The translations under genes were made by a program, and so were the position numbers. From Planctomycetota bacterium (GTDB lineage: Bacteria; Planctomycetota; Planctomycetia; Pirellulales; Lacipirellulaceae): DNA of 10,008 bases. Below, piece after piece: positions 1-5,371 of the stretch. The stretch spans positions 1-10,008 of the forward strand of contig JAADIN010000212.1 in NCBI GenBank assembly GCA_013151315.1, read 5' to 3'. Every line of letters begins with the position of its first letter. The first letter of the stretch is position 1. The notes below the pieces were generated by a model, which saw only the letters and a program-made list of their open reading frames with translations, ran no database searches and was not told where the DNA came from.

Positions 1-2
1 TG

Positions 3-521
3 CCAGCCTTGCTCGACAGCGGCCAGATCAGCTACCAGCCGCGCGGCAAGATGGAAGAAGACCCAAGTTTTAAGCAACTAATTCCCTACGTCTTGTTCCG
101 CTACACGGGCCGTGATGGAACTCCGCGACTGTTTCAATACACTCGCGGCGGCGGACAAGGCGAAGCCCGACTCCACGCCAAGCGGAGCGTCGGCATCGGC
201 GGCCATATTTCCACCGAAGACGCCGGCGCGGGCACCAACCAGGATGTCTATCGCGAAGGCATGTTGCGAGAATTGGCCGAGGAAGTGGTCATTGAATCGC
301 CCTACACCGAAAAGTGCGTCGGACTGATTAACGATGATGAAACGTCCGTCGGCAAGGTGCATCTGGGCATTGTCCACATCTTCGAGGTCGAGAATCTCAA
401 CGTCCACGCTCGCGAGGAAGACATCCAAGGCGCCTGCTTCATGCCCATCGCCGAAATCCTGCCCGAACTCGAACACTTTGAAACATGGTCTCAGATCGTT
501 GTGAAGGCACTGTTTGCGTAA
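3..521 (+). CDS. Nudix-fold phosphoesterase-like protein, 5' end outside the window
   Basis: Nudix hydrolases cleave nucleoside diphosphates linked to another moiety, using a metal bound by the Nudix box. The reading frame is open to the left edge. The first possible start inside the window is a TTG at 9, but the residues before it are also coding, so the true start lies upstream. Counting from that TTG, GGH at 64-66 begins the region. A near-canonical box follows: G73, five residues, D79 in place of the usual Glu, seven residues, then R87-E88-L89-A90-E91-E92. The glycine near the end of the box is Val. A ten-residue loop between GGH and the box makes this a divergent subgroup; I recall similar planctomycete proteins annotated only as phosphoesterases. 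The substrate cannot be inferred. It ends 70 bases before the cysteine desulfurase gene, so co-transcription is possible. Confidence 0.8.
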   Translation, partial: PALLDSGQISYQPRGKMEEDPSFKQLIPYVLFRYTGRDGTPRLFQYTRGGGQGEARLHAKRSVGIGGHISTEDAGAGTNQDVYREGMLRELAEEVVIESPYTEKCVGLINDDETSVGKVHLGIVHIFEVENLNVHAREEDIQGACFMPIAEILPELEHFETWSQIVVKALFA

Positions 522-525
522 AAGA

Positions 526-588
526 GGGCGCTAGAAACGTAGGAGAAGCCTCTTCCCCCACTTCAACCAGCGCCCAGTAACTAGCGCC
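526..588 (+). other. Competing inverted repeats in the leader of the cysteine desulfurase gene
   Basis: One left arm has two possible partners. GGGCGCT at 526-532 pairs perfectly with AGCGCCC at 569-575. The overlapping GGCGCTAG at 527-534 pairs perfectly with CTAGCGCC at 581-588, which ends three bases before the ATG at 592. The two pairings exclude each other, and only the second brings the start codon next to a stem. No clear ribosome binding site precedes the ATG. A regulatory role is inference; repeated short GC-rich words could produce this by chance. Confidence 0.35.
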
Positions 589-591
589 TCG

Positions 592-1767
592 ATGATCTAC
601 CTCGACAACCATGCCACGACTTGCGTTGATCCACACGTCGTCGAGGCGATGCTGCCCTTTTTTTCAGAACACTATGGCAATGCCGGCAGCGTGGGGCATT
701 GCTTCGGTGAAGACGCAAGCGTGGCCGTCGAACGGGCACGTACTTCGATTGCGGCCTCTCTTGGTGCCGATTCCAAAGAAATCGTCTTCACTAGCGGTGC
801 TACTGAGAGTAATAATCTCGCTATTCGAGGCGTTGCCGAGCGGAAACCTCGTCGAAAAAACCGACGGGGCGATCACCTCGTTAGCGTCCGTACCGAACAC
901 CATTCGGTTCTCGAACCGCTAGCCCGCTTGGCAAAACATGGCTTCGACGTCACGCTCCTTGAGGTTGAACCCTACACGAGCCCACGCGCAGGCTGGCTCG
1001 ACCCGCAGCGTGTTGCCGACGCTTTGCGCGACGACACGGTGCTGGTCAGCGTGATGCTCGCCAACAACGAAATCGGCGTGATTCAGCCGCTAGCGGAAAT
1101 CGCCGAAATCTGCCATCGCCACAACGTCCTGCTCCACTGCGACGCAACCCAAGCCGTCGGAAAAATACCGGTCGACGTCGATCAACTGGGCGTCGACCTG
1201 ATGAGTTTTTCGGCACATAAAATCTATGGACCTAAAGGAGTTGGCGCGCTTTATGTACGCCGTCGCGTTCGGCTCGAGCCGCAAATCCTCGGTGGGGGTC
1301 AGCAGAAAGTTCGCCGTAGCGGAACGCTCAACACTCCCGGTATCGTTGGATTTGCGAAAGCCCTGGAGCTCTGCACGGCTGAGCTCTCTACCGAGATGGT
1401 ACGGCTCGCCGATTTGCGTAACCGCCTTTGGCATGGCCTCAGCGACCAACTCGGCGAGCTACAACTCTGCGGTCCAGCGCTCGAGCTTCCCAATCGTCTT
1501 CCCGGCAATCTGAATCTGGCTCTCGGCGACGTCGAGGGCGAAGCCCTCCTGCTGGGCCTCGAAAGCTTGGCCATCAGCTCGGGAGCGACCTGTGCCTCAA
1601 CCGACCCCGGCCCTAGCCACGTCCTGCTGGCCCTCGGCATGGACGACGACCTCGCCCGCAGCAGTTTGCGATTCGGCCTGGGCCGCTTCAATACCGAGAA
1701 AGACATCGATTTGGCAATCGAAGCGGTTGCCGACACAGCACGACAACTCCGAAAAATGGCCTCCTAA
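592..1767 (+). CDS. Cysteine desulfurase (NifS/IscS family)
   Basis: This class V aminotransferase-fold enzyme uses pyridoxal phosphate to convert cysteine to alanine. It leaves a persulfide on an active-site cysteine that feeds Fe-S cluster assembly and tRNA thiolation. Visible landmarks in the 391 residues are the N-terminal YLDNHATT, SGATESNN at 68-75, TEHHS at 101-105 with the cofactor-stacking His103, HCDATQAVGK at 182-191 with Asp184, and SAHKIYGPKG at 207-216 with the Schiff-base Lys210. The catalytic loop SSGATCAS carries Cys334. Length and motif order match the IscS/NifS group and not the SufS group. The ATG start puts the conserved N-terminus directly after Met1; no ribosome binding site is obvious. 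The A-type carrier gene lies 114 bases downstream behind its own promoter. The exact paralogue (IscS, NifS or a tRNA-thiolation enzyme) cannot be fixed from this window. Confidence 0.95.
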   Translation: MIYLDNHATTCVDPHVVEAMLPFFSEHYGNAGSVGHCFGEDASVAVERARTSIAASLGADSKEIVFTSGATESNNLAIRGVAERKPRRKNRRGDHLVSVRTEHHSVLEPLARLAKHGFDVTLLEVEPYTSPRAGWLDPQRVADALRDDTVLVSVMLANNEIGVIQPLAEIAEICHRHNVLLHCDATQAVGKIPVDVDQLGVDLMSFSAHKIYGPKGVGALYVRRRVRLEPQILGGGQQKVRRSGTLNTPGIVGFAKALELCTAELSTEMVRLADLRNRLWHGLSDQLGELQLCGPALELPNRLPGNLNLALGDVEGEALLLGLESLAISSGATCASTDPGPSHVLLALGMDDDLARSSLRFGLGRFNTEKDIDLAIEAVADTARQLRKMAS

Positions 1768-1809
1768 AGGGTTCACAGCAGAAAATTCGGCTTTCCCCCG
1801 TCAATTTTT

Positions 1810-1818
1810 TGCTATAAT
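1810..1818 (+). promoter_or_regulatory. Extended -10 promoter of the A-type carrier gene
   Basis: TGCTATAAT is a perfect consensus extended -10 element (TGn followed by TATAAT). It follows a T-rich run and lies 63 bases before the ATG at 1882. No good -35 hexamer sits 17 bases upstream, which fits extended -10 promoters. Transcription would start near 1825. The carrier can therefore be expressed separately from the desulfurase upstream. Confidence 0.6.
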
Positions 1819-1881
1819 TTATCCAGTCCACACTCAACGGCTCCCCGAGCCTTCACCCGCCGTATACTAGGAATCGAAAAA

Positions 1882-2214
1882 ATGAGCATTATCCTTACCG
1901 AAAAAGCTGCCGGCGAGGTCAAGCGGATCATCGAAGACCAGAAGCTTGAAGATGGCACGGTGCTTCGTGTCGGCGTTGCGGGAGGCGGCTGCAGCGGATT
2001 TAGCTACTCCCTCGGTTTCGACAAAGACTTCGACGAAAAAGTCGACGCCAAGTACGAGTACCACGGCGTCCCGGTCGTCGTCGACAAGAAAAGCGCCCTC
2101 TATCTCGATGGCACAACGGTCGACTTCTACGACGGTATCGAAAAACGTGGCTTTACCTTCGACAATCCTAATGCCGTGAAATCATGCGGCTGTGGCAGTT
2201 CGTTCCAGGCATAG
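1882..2214 (+). CDS. A-type iron-sulfur cluster carrier (HesB/IscA/SufA/ErpA family)
   Basis: A-type carriers bind Fe or Fe-S clusters in the cytosol and pass them to target proteins. The 110-residue length is typical. The three conserved cysteine ligands are present: Cys37 in VAGGGCSGFSY, and Cys102 and Cys104 in the C-terminal SCGCGSSF. The N-terminal ILTEKAAGEVKRI also fits the family. The ATG at 1882 is preceded by TAGGA at 1868-1872, a usable Shine-Dalgarno at normal distance, and by the extended -10 element at 1810-1818. It follows a cysteine desulfurase on the same strand, which fits a sulfur-supply and cluster-delivery pair. No scaffold gene (iscU or sufBCD) is visible here. Sequence alone does not tell IscA, SufA and ErpA apart, so no symbol is given. 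Confidence 0.95.
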   Translation: MSIILTEKAAGEVKRIIEDQKLEDGTVLRVGVAGGGCSGFSYSLGFDKDFDEKVDAKYEYHGVPVVVDKKSALYLDGTTVDFYDGIEKRGFTFDNPNAVKSCGCGSSFQA

Positions 2215-2380
2215 CTTATCTTGCTTGGAATCGGCTTACTTGGAATCGTCACAACCGTCATATCGATTAATCCCCCGCCCAAGGCCTCACGGTTTTCTGA
2301 TGCGCGTCGAGGAATTAGCGCTTTGGTGCAGTCCAAGATGCTCTTTTTGAGCTAGCCTTGAGTAGGGTTTGCCGCACCCG

Positions 2381-2422
2381 TCCGTCGGCAGACCTCATCA
2401 ATCCGTCGGCAGACCTCATCAA
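2381..2422 (+). repeat. Perfect 21-bp tandem duplication upstream of the pilin gene
   Basis: Positions 2381-2401 and 2402-2422 are identical 21-base units beginning TCCGTCGGCAGACC and following each other without a spacer. They end 28 bases before the pilin start codon, so they lie in its promoter or leader. Twenty-one bases is about two helical turns, so both copies would show the same DNA face to a regulator. A recent slippage duplication is the simpler explanation. Confidence 0.85.
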
Positions 2423-2450
2423 TTGGCTTCTCTAGGAATGGATCGAAGAC

Positions 2451-2627
2451 ATGAAGGATTTACTACTTCGGCTACTGATTGATGAAGACGGGCCAACTGC
2501 TGTCGAATATGCAGTCATGCTAGCGCTGATTATCGTAGTCGCTGTGGTATCCATAGGACTTCTAGGCACCGAATTAAACAACAGCCTTGAGGATTCCAAT
2601 ACTCAGATGGCTAACGCTTTCTCTTAA
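2451..2627 (+). CDS. Flp-type (type IVb) pilin, 58 residues
   Basis: Flp pilins are short prepilins, cut by a TadV-type peptidase and assembled by the Tad machinery into thin adhesive fibres. The translation begins MKDLLLRLLIDEDG. It then has PTAVEYAVMLALIIVVAVV, the classic prepilin junction: cleavage after Gly14 would leave Glu at position +5 and Tyr at +6 of the mature protein, at the head of one hydrophobic helix of about 20 residues. A short polar tail ending NAFS completes it. The ATG at 2451 is preceded by purine-rich AGGAATGG and GAAG, though not at ideal spacing. No tad/cpa genes are next to it, so any assembly apparatus must be elsewhere. Its base composition is visibly more AT-rich than that of the flanking genes. 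Assignment to the Flp family is secure; whether it is expressed is not known. Confidence 0.88.
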   Translation: MKDLLLRLLIDEDGPTAVEYAVMLALIIVVAVVSIGLLGTELNNSLEDSNTQMANAFS

Positions 2628-2751
2628 TGGCCAGCAAGGTCCACTTATCTTTGCCATCTTCTTCTGATTGCACTGCAATCTGATAGCGCTGCGTAGCCGT
2701 CACCACCGCTGTATGTTCCGGCAAACCGCCAAATTTTTGGTGGAAAGCCAC
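2611..2751 (-). CDS. Possible 46-residue ORF or gene remnant antisense to the pilin end
   Basis: On the minus strand a frame runs from a GTG at 2751 to a TAG at 2611-2613. It overlaps the last 17 bases of the pilin gene on the other strand. It is 46 residues long; the second half contains RYQIAVQSEEDGKDKWTLLA and ends KRKR. That composition, acidic-polar and then basic with few low-complexity residues, looks more like real protein than the other frames here. An in-frame stop lies just upstream, and no Shine-Dalgarno is apparent. I do not recognise the family. It could be the 3' end of a decayed gene, a true small protein, or chance. Confidence 0.2.
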   Translation of the reverse strand: MAFHQKFGGLPEHTAVVTATQRYQIAVQSEEDGKDKWTLLAIKRKR

Positions 2752-2957
2752 CAATCACAACAGCGAGCTAAAGCCAATCACGCAGGCTGCCGATTCCCTT
2801 CCTAGCAAATCAATACTACGTGTTTCTACGGTACTCGCTAGTGCATACGCTATGGCTGTTGACCCAATATCTAGTGCTTTGACGACTTTAAGAATCAATT
2901 GGGCTAACACTCGTAGCCGGCACAAGCTCGTCTGCCATCCCGAAGAGAGTCTTCTAC
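2628..2957. other. Gene-poor spacer after the pilin gene
   Basis: No convincing protein gene fills this stretch apart from the weak minus-strand ORF at its left end. It contains a perfect palindrome, GATTGCA-C-TGCAATC at 2666-2680, and a perfect stem, TTGGTGG/CCACCAA at 2737-2743 and 2748-2754. The left arm of that stem can also pair with CCGCCAAA just upstream. The rest is unremarkable, with a lower GC content than the flanking queA and desulfurase genes. It could be the 3' untranslated region of the pilin transcript, which would end at the terminator at 2958-3020. Confidence 0.5.
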
Positions 2958-3020
2958 GGCTCTCCTCGCAACCAGGAGACTACCTGCCCCAGTCTTCAGG
3001 CCGAGGAGAGCCATTTTTTT
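2958..3020 (+). terminator. Strong rho-independent terminator with a nested stem
   Basis: GGCTCTCCTCG at 2958-2968 pairs perfectly over 11 bases with CGAGGAGAGCC at 3002-3012, followed at once by A and seven T's (3014-3020). The long loop holds a second stem, GGAGACT with AGTCTTC, seven pairs including one G-U. The T-run gives the orientation: it stops plus-strand transcription. The nearest upstream plus-strand gene is the pilin, about 330 bases away. The terminator lies 56 bases beyond the 3' end of the convergent queA gene, so it would also stop plus-strand transcripts from running antisense into queA. On the minus strand no U-run follows the stem, so it is not a queA terminator. Confidence 0.75.
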
Positions 3021-3075
3021 CCGGGCTCGGGGACGAGCCGGCTCGCTGGGGGGGGCACCATGCGGAAACGCTTTT

Positions 3076-4158
3076 CTATACCACGAGCATGGCATCGCCG
3101 TAGCTATAAAACCGGTATTCTTCCTTGATCGCTTCGTCATAGGCATGCCGAACCAATTCCGAGCCGCCAAACGCTTGCACTAGCAATAGCAGCGTCGTCC
3201 TCGGGAAGTGAAAATTCGTGAGCAAGGCATCGATCGCCTGAAACTCATAGGGCGGGCGAATGTACAAGTCGGTCTCGCCCTGCCAAGCACGCAGTGTCGA
3301 AATTGCCTCTTCTTGGTCCTGTTGTACGGCGGCAGCCGATTCCAACACGCGCGTGACCGTCGTGCCGACCGCAATATTCCTTCCGTTTGCCGTCCGAGTC
3401 GCGTTGAGCTCTTGCGAAGCAGCGTCCGACAATTCACCCCACTCGCTGTGCATCGGGTGTTCGCTCGGGTCCTCGACCGAAATCGGCTGGAACGTCCCCA
3501 AACCCACGTGGAGCGTCACCGACGAAAAATCGGTGCCCGACTGCTTGAGTGCTCTCAACAAATCCTCAGTAAAATGAAGCCCTGCTGTAGGCGCTGCCAC
3601 GGCACCAGGTCGCTTGGCAAAAACAGTTTGGTAATCTCGCACGTCCGAGTCCACCATATTGCCCCCGCGAATATACGGGGGCAACGGGACTCGGCCGATC
3701 TGATTGAGCAGCTCCGTCGTCGACAACGGGGTCGTCGAGAACTCCGATTCGGGCCGGGCCAACCATTGCCCCCCGTCTAGCTTTTCCAACAGCCACAACG
3801 TCACCGCCGGCTTGCCTTCGCGGTCGAGCAGGGTAATCTGCTCCATCGGCTTCAGTCGACCGCGGGTCTTGCAAACGAGCCGCCAATCTCCCTCCTCCCC
3901 CATCTGTCCAAGAAACAATCCCTGCCAGCGTCCCCCTGTTGCGGCGCGCAAACCACGAAGCTGCGCTGGAATCACCCGCGTGTCGTTGAGCACCAACCGA
4001 TCGCCTGGCAGCAACAAACGGGGAAGATCACGGATATGATGATGGCCAATGGTTCCCCGAACTCGATCGACCACCATCAACCGAGCATCGACACGATTGT
4101 TGAGCGGCTCTTGAGCCACCAGTTCTTCTGGCAACGAATATTCAATCCAAGGTTCCAT
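3076..4158 (-). CDS. queA: S-adenosylmethionine:tRNA ribosyltransferase-isomerase
   Basis: QueA transfers and isomerises the ribosyl moiety of S-adenosylmethionine onto 7-aminomethyl-7-deazaguanine at the wobble position of tRNAs for Asp, Asn, His and Tyr, making epoxyqueuosine. All hallmarks are present in 360 residues, a normal length: LNDTRVIPAQL at 57-67, RVPLPPYI at 156-163, DYQTVFAKRPGAVAAPTAGL at 175-194, HVGLGTFQP at 217-225, TNFHFPRTTLLLLV at 314-327 and the C-terminal YRFYSYGDAMLV. The ATG start at 4158 gives the expected N-terminus (YSLPEELVAQEP); no Shine-Dalgarno is visible. A candidate extended -10 lies at 4204-4212 on the same strand. The gene diverges from rsmH, and other queuosine genes are not in the window. 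Confidence 0.97.
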   Translation of the reverse strand: MEPWIEYSLPEELVAQEPLNNRVDARLMVVDRVRGTIGHHHIRDLPRLLLPGDRLVLNDTRVIPAQLRGLRAATGGRWQGLFLGQMGEEGDWRLVCKTRGRLKPMEQITLLDREGKPAVTLWLLEKLDGGQWLARPESEFSTTPLSTTELLNQIGRVPLPPYIRGGNMVDSDVRDYQTVFAKRPGAVAAPTAGLHFTEDLLRALKQSGTDFSSVTLHVGLGTFQPISVEDPSEHPMHSEWGELSDAASQELNATRTANGRNIAVGTTVTRVLESAAAVQQDQEEAISTLRAWQGETDLYIRPPYEFQAIDALLTNFHFPRTTLLLLVQAFGGSELVRHAYDEAIKEEYRFYSYGDAMLVV

Positions 4159-4203
4159 GCCGTAACCGTACCAAAGAAAGCTGTCAGCCGTTAGCTACCT
4201 GAA

Positions 4204-4212
4204 ACTCTAGCA
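4204..4212 (-). promoter_or_regulatory. Candidate extended -10 promoter of queA
   Basis: Read on the minus strand this is TGCTAGAGT: a TGn extension plus a hexamer matching TATAAT at four of six positions. It lies about 45 bases upstream of the queA ATG, giving a short leader. No convincing -35 is seen. It faces away from the stronger element at 4215-4223, with only two bases between the two. Confidence 0.4.
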
Positions 4213-4214
4213 GG

Positions 4215-4223
4215 TGCTACAAT
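4215..4223 (+). promoter_or_regulatory. Extended -10 promoter of rsmH
   Basis: TGCTACAAT is a TGn extension plus a hexamer matching TATAAT at five of six positions. It has the same form as the element before the A-type carrier gene. Transcription would start near 4230, inside the first copy of the 14-bp tandem repeat, leaving a leader of about 35 bases before the ATG at 4265. This argues against translation starting at the earlier in-frame ATG at 4214. Confidence 0.55.
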
Positions 4224-4227
4224 CGAG

Positions 4228-4255
4228 ATTCCGCAATCCGAATTCCGCAATCCGA
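4228..4255 (+). repeat. Perfect 14-bp tandem duplication in the rsmH leader
   Basis: ATTCCGCAATCCGA occurs twice without a gap (4228-4241 and 4242-4255) and is followed by ATTTTT just before the rsmH start. It lies between the predicted transcription start and the start codon. If the upstream ATG at 4214 were used, these repeats would encode an unnatural N-terminal extension. Confidence 0.85.
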
Positions 4256-4264
4256 ATTTTTCTG

Positions 4265-5194
4265 ATGTCTGAGTCGACCTGCCACATTCCCGTCCTACTG
4301 CAGGAAATTCTCCACTGGTTGCAGCCAGCCCCTGGAAAAATTTTGGTCGACGGCACCCTCGGTGGCGGGGGCCACACCGCGGCGCTGGCTTCGCGAGTCG
4401 GGCCCGAAGGCCAAGTGATTGCCGTCGACCTCGATCCTCAAGCCCTCGAGCGCGCCAGCCAAGCGATTGGCTCACTCCCGGTTAAAATCGTTGCTGCCAA
4501 CTACACGGAGATCCCTCAAATTCTTGGCAACCTCGGGCTCAATGCGGTCGACGGCATCCTGCTCGACCTGGGCCTCTCTAGCGACCAGCTAGCCGACGAA
4601 GATCGCGGTTTTAGTTTTCACAGCGAGGGCGAACTCGATTTGCGTTTCGATCGCACCCGAGGCAAACCGGCTTGGCAGCTGATCGAGCGATTGAGCGAAC
4701 GCCACTTGGCCGATCTCATTTATCAATACGGCGAGGAGCGACTCAGCCGTCGGATCGCACGCAAAATCGTCGCCCAGCGACGCGAAAACCCCCTCCGCAC
4801 CGCGGGGCAACTGGCCGAGCTACTCCGCGGTTGCGTTCCTCGCAGCCGTGGCCATCAGATCGACCCGGCCACACGTACCTTCCAAGCGTTGCGCATTGCG
4901 GTGAACGACGAACTTCAATCGCTCCAAGAAGCGCTCACCCACTTGCCCGACTTCCTTAATCCTGGAGGACGCCTAGCAATCATTAGCTTCCATTCGCTCG
5001 AAGACCGCATGGTAAAGCATGCCTTCCGCGAAGACAGCCGCCTCGAAGTCCTCACCCGCCGACCATTGCGTGCCACCGACGAAGAAATCGAAGAAAACCC
5101 CAGGGCAAGCAGTGCCAAATTACGAGTCGCCGAGCGCGCTACCTCACAGCAGAAAGACCATGCGGGCCGAGAGGCAGCAGGGCATCACCGTTAG
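4265..5194 (+). CDS. rsmH: 16S rRNA (cytosine-1402-N4)-methyltransferase RsmH
   Basis: RsmH (formerly MraW) uses S-adenosylmethionine to methylate N4 of C1402 in 16S rRNA at the ribosomal P site. With the ATG at 4265 the protein has 309 residues, typical of the family. Visible motifs are HIPVLLQEIL at 7-16, VDGTLGGGGHT at 28-38 (SAM-binding loop), AVDLDP at 53-58, DGILLDLGLSSDQL at 96-109, RGFSF and ELDLRFDRTRG at 123-133, YGEERLSRRIARKIV at 155-169, TFQALRIAVNDEL at 205-217 and ISFHSLEDRMVKHAFRE at 240-256. An in-frame ATG at 4214 would add 17 residues, but these are encoded by promoter and tandem-repeat sequence and lack family similarity, so it was rejected. In most bacteria rsmH heads the division/cell-wall cluster. 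Here a lipid acyltransferase follows, with no ftsL, ftsI or mur gene. Confidence 0.97.
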   Translation: MSESTCHIPVLLQEILHWLQPAPGKILVDGTLGGGGHTAALASRVGPEGQVIAVDLDPQALERASQAIGSLPVKIVAANYTEIPQILGNLGLNAVDGILLDLGLSSDQLADEDRGFSFHSEGELDLRFDRTRGKPAWQLIERLSERHLADLIYQYGEERLSRRIARKIVAQRRENPLRTAGQLAELLRGCVPRSRGHQIDPATRTFQALRIAVNDELQSLQEALTHLPDFLNPGGRLAIISFHSLEDRMVKHAFREDSRLEVLTRRPLRATDEEIEENPRASSAKLRVAERATSQQKDHAGREAAGHHR

Positions 5195-5371
5195 TTTTTC
5201 ATAATCTTAATCACTCTCTTTTTCAATTGATTTTCGCTTAAAGATCAACTAGACAATCACCCTTGATCGATAAATCGCACGTGTGGAGTCTGATTGCGAT
5301 TAAGAAGTAATGACATGGCGCACGGAATTGTAAGACGAAGTTACCTCGCTCCCCACACCTCTCACCCTTCT

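Noticed and set aside
592..2214. Desulfurase plus A-type carrier as a complete isc or suf operon
   Set aside because: No scaffold, ferredoxin, chaperone or sufBCD gene is present, and the carrier has its own promoter.
2222..2250. Two copies of CTTGGAATCG 15 bases apart after the A-type carrier gene
   Set aside because: Only ten bases are identical, so chance or old slippage is enough to explain it.
2734..2754. Alternative hairpins TTGGTGG/CCACCAA versus CCGCCAAA/TTTGGTGG as a riboswitch
   Set aside because: The stems are short, with no T-run and no gene start downstream on the plus strand.
3022..3045. GGCTCG-GGGA-CGAGCC hairpin and the CGAGCCGGCTCG palindrome as a queA terminator
   Set aside because: Read in the queA direction the stem is followed by A's, not T's, so it is not a rho-independent terminator; short GC-rich self-complementarity is common here.
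3048..3055. Run of eight G's downstream of queA
   Set aside because: A single homopolymer with no flanking structure that gives it meaning; possibly a sequencing-length uncertainty.
2852..3103. Plus-strand frame of 83 codons in the spacer before queA
   Set aside because: It has no ribosome binding site, runs through the terminator hairpin and into the antisense of the queA 3' end, and has no family character.
4214..4264. N-terminal extension of RsmH from the upstream ATG
   Set aside because: It is encoded by the -10 region and the 14-bp tandem repeat, and the family N-terminus begins just after Met at 4265.
5294..5371. Longer acyltransferase start sites (TTG 5294, ATG 5315)
   Set aside because: The extra residues are low-complexity with no family match. 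ATG 5315 remains possible because no start has a clear Shine-Dalgarno.
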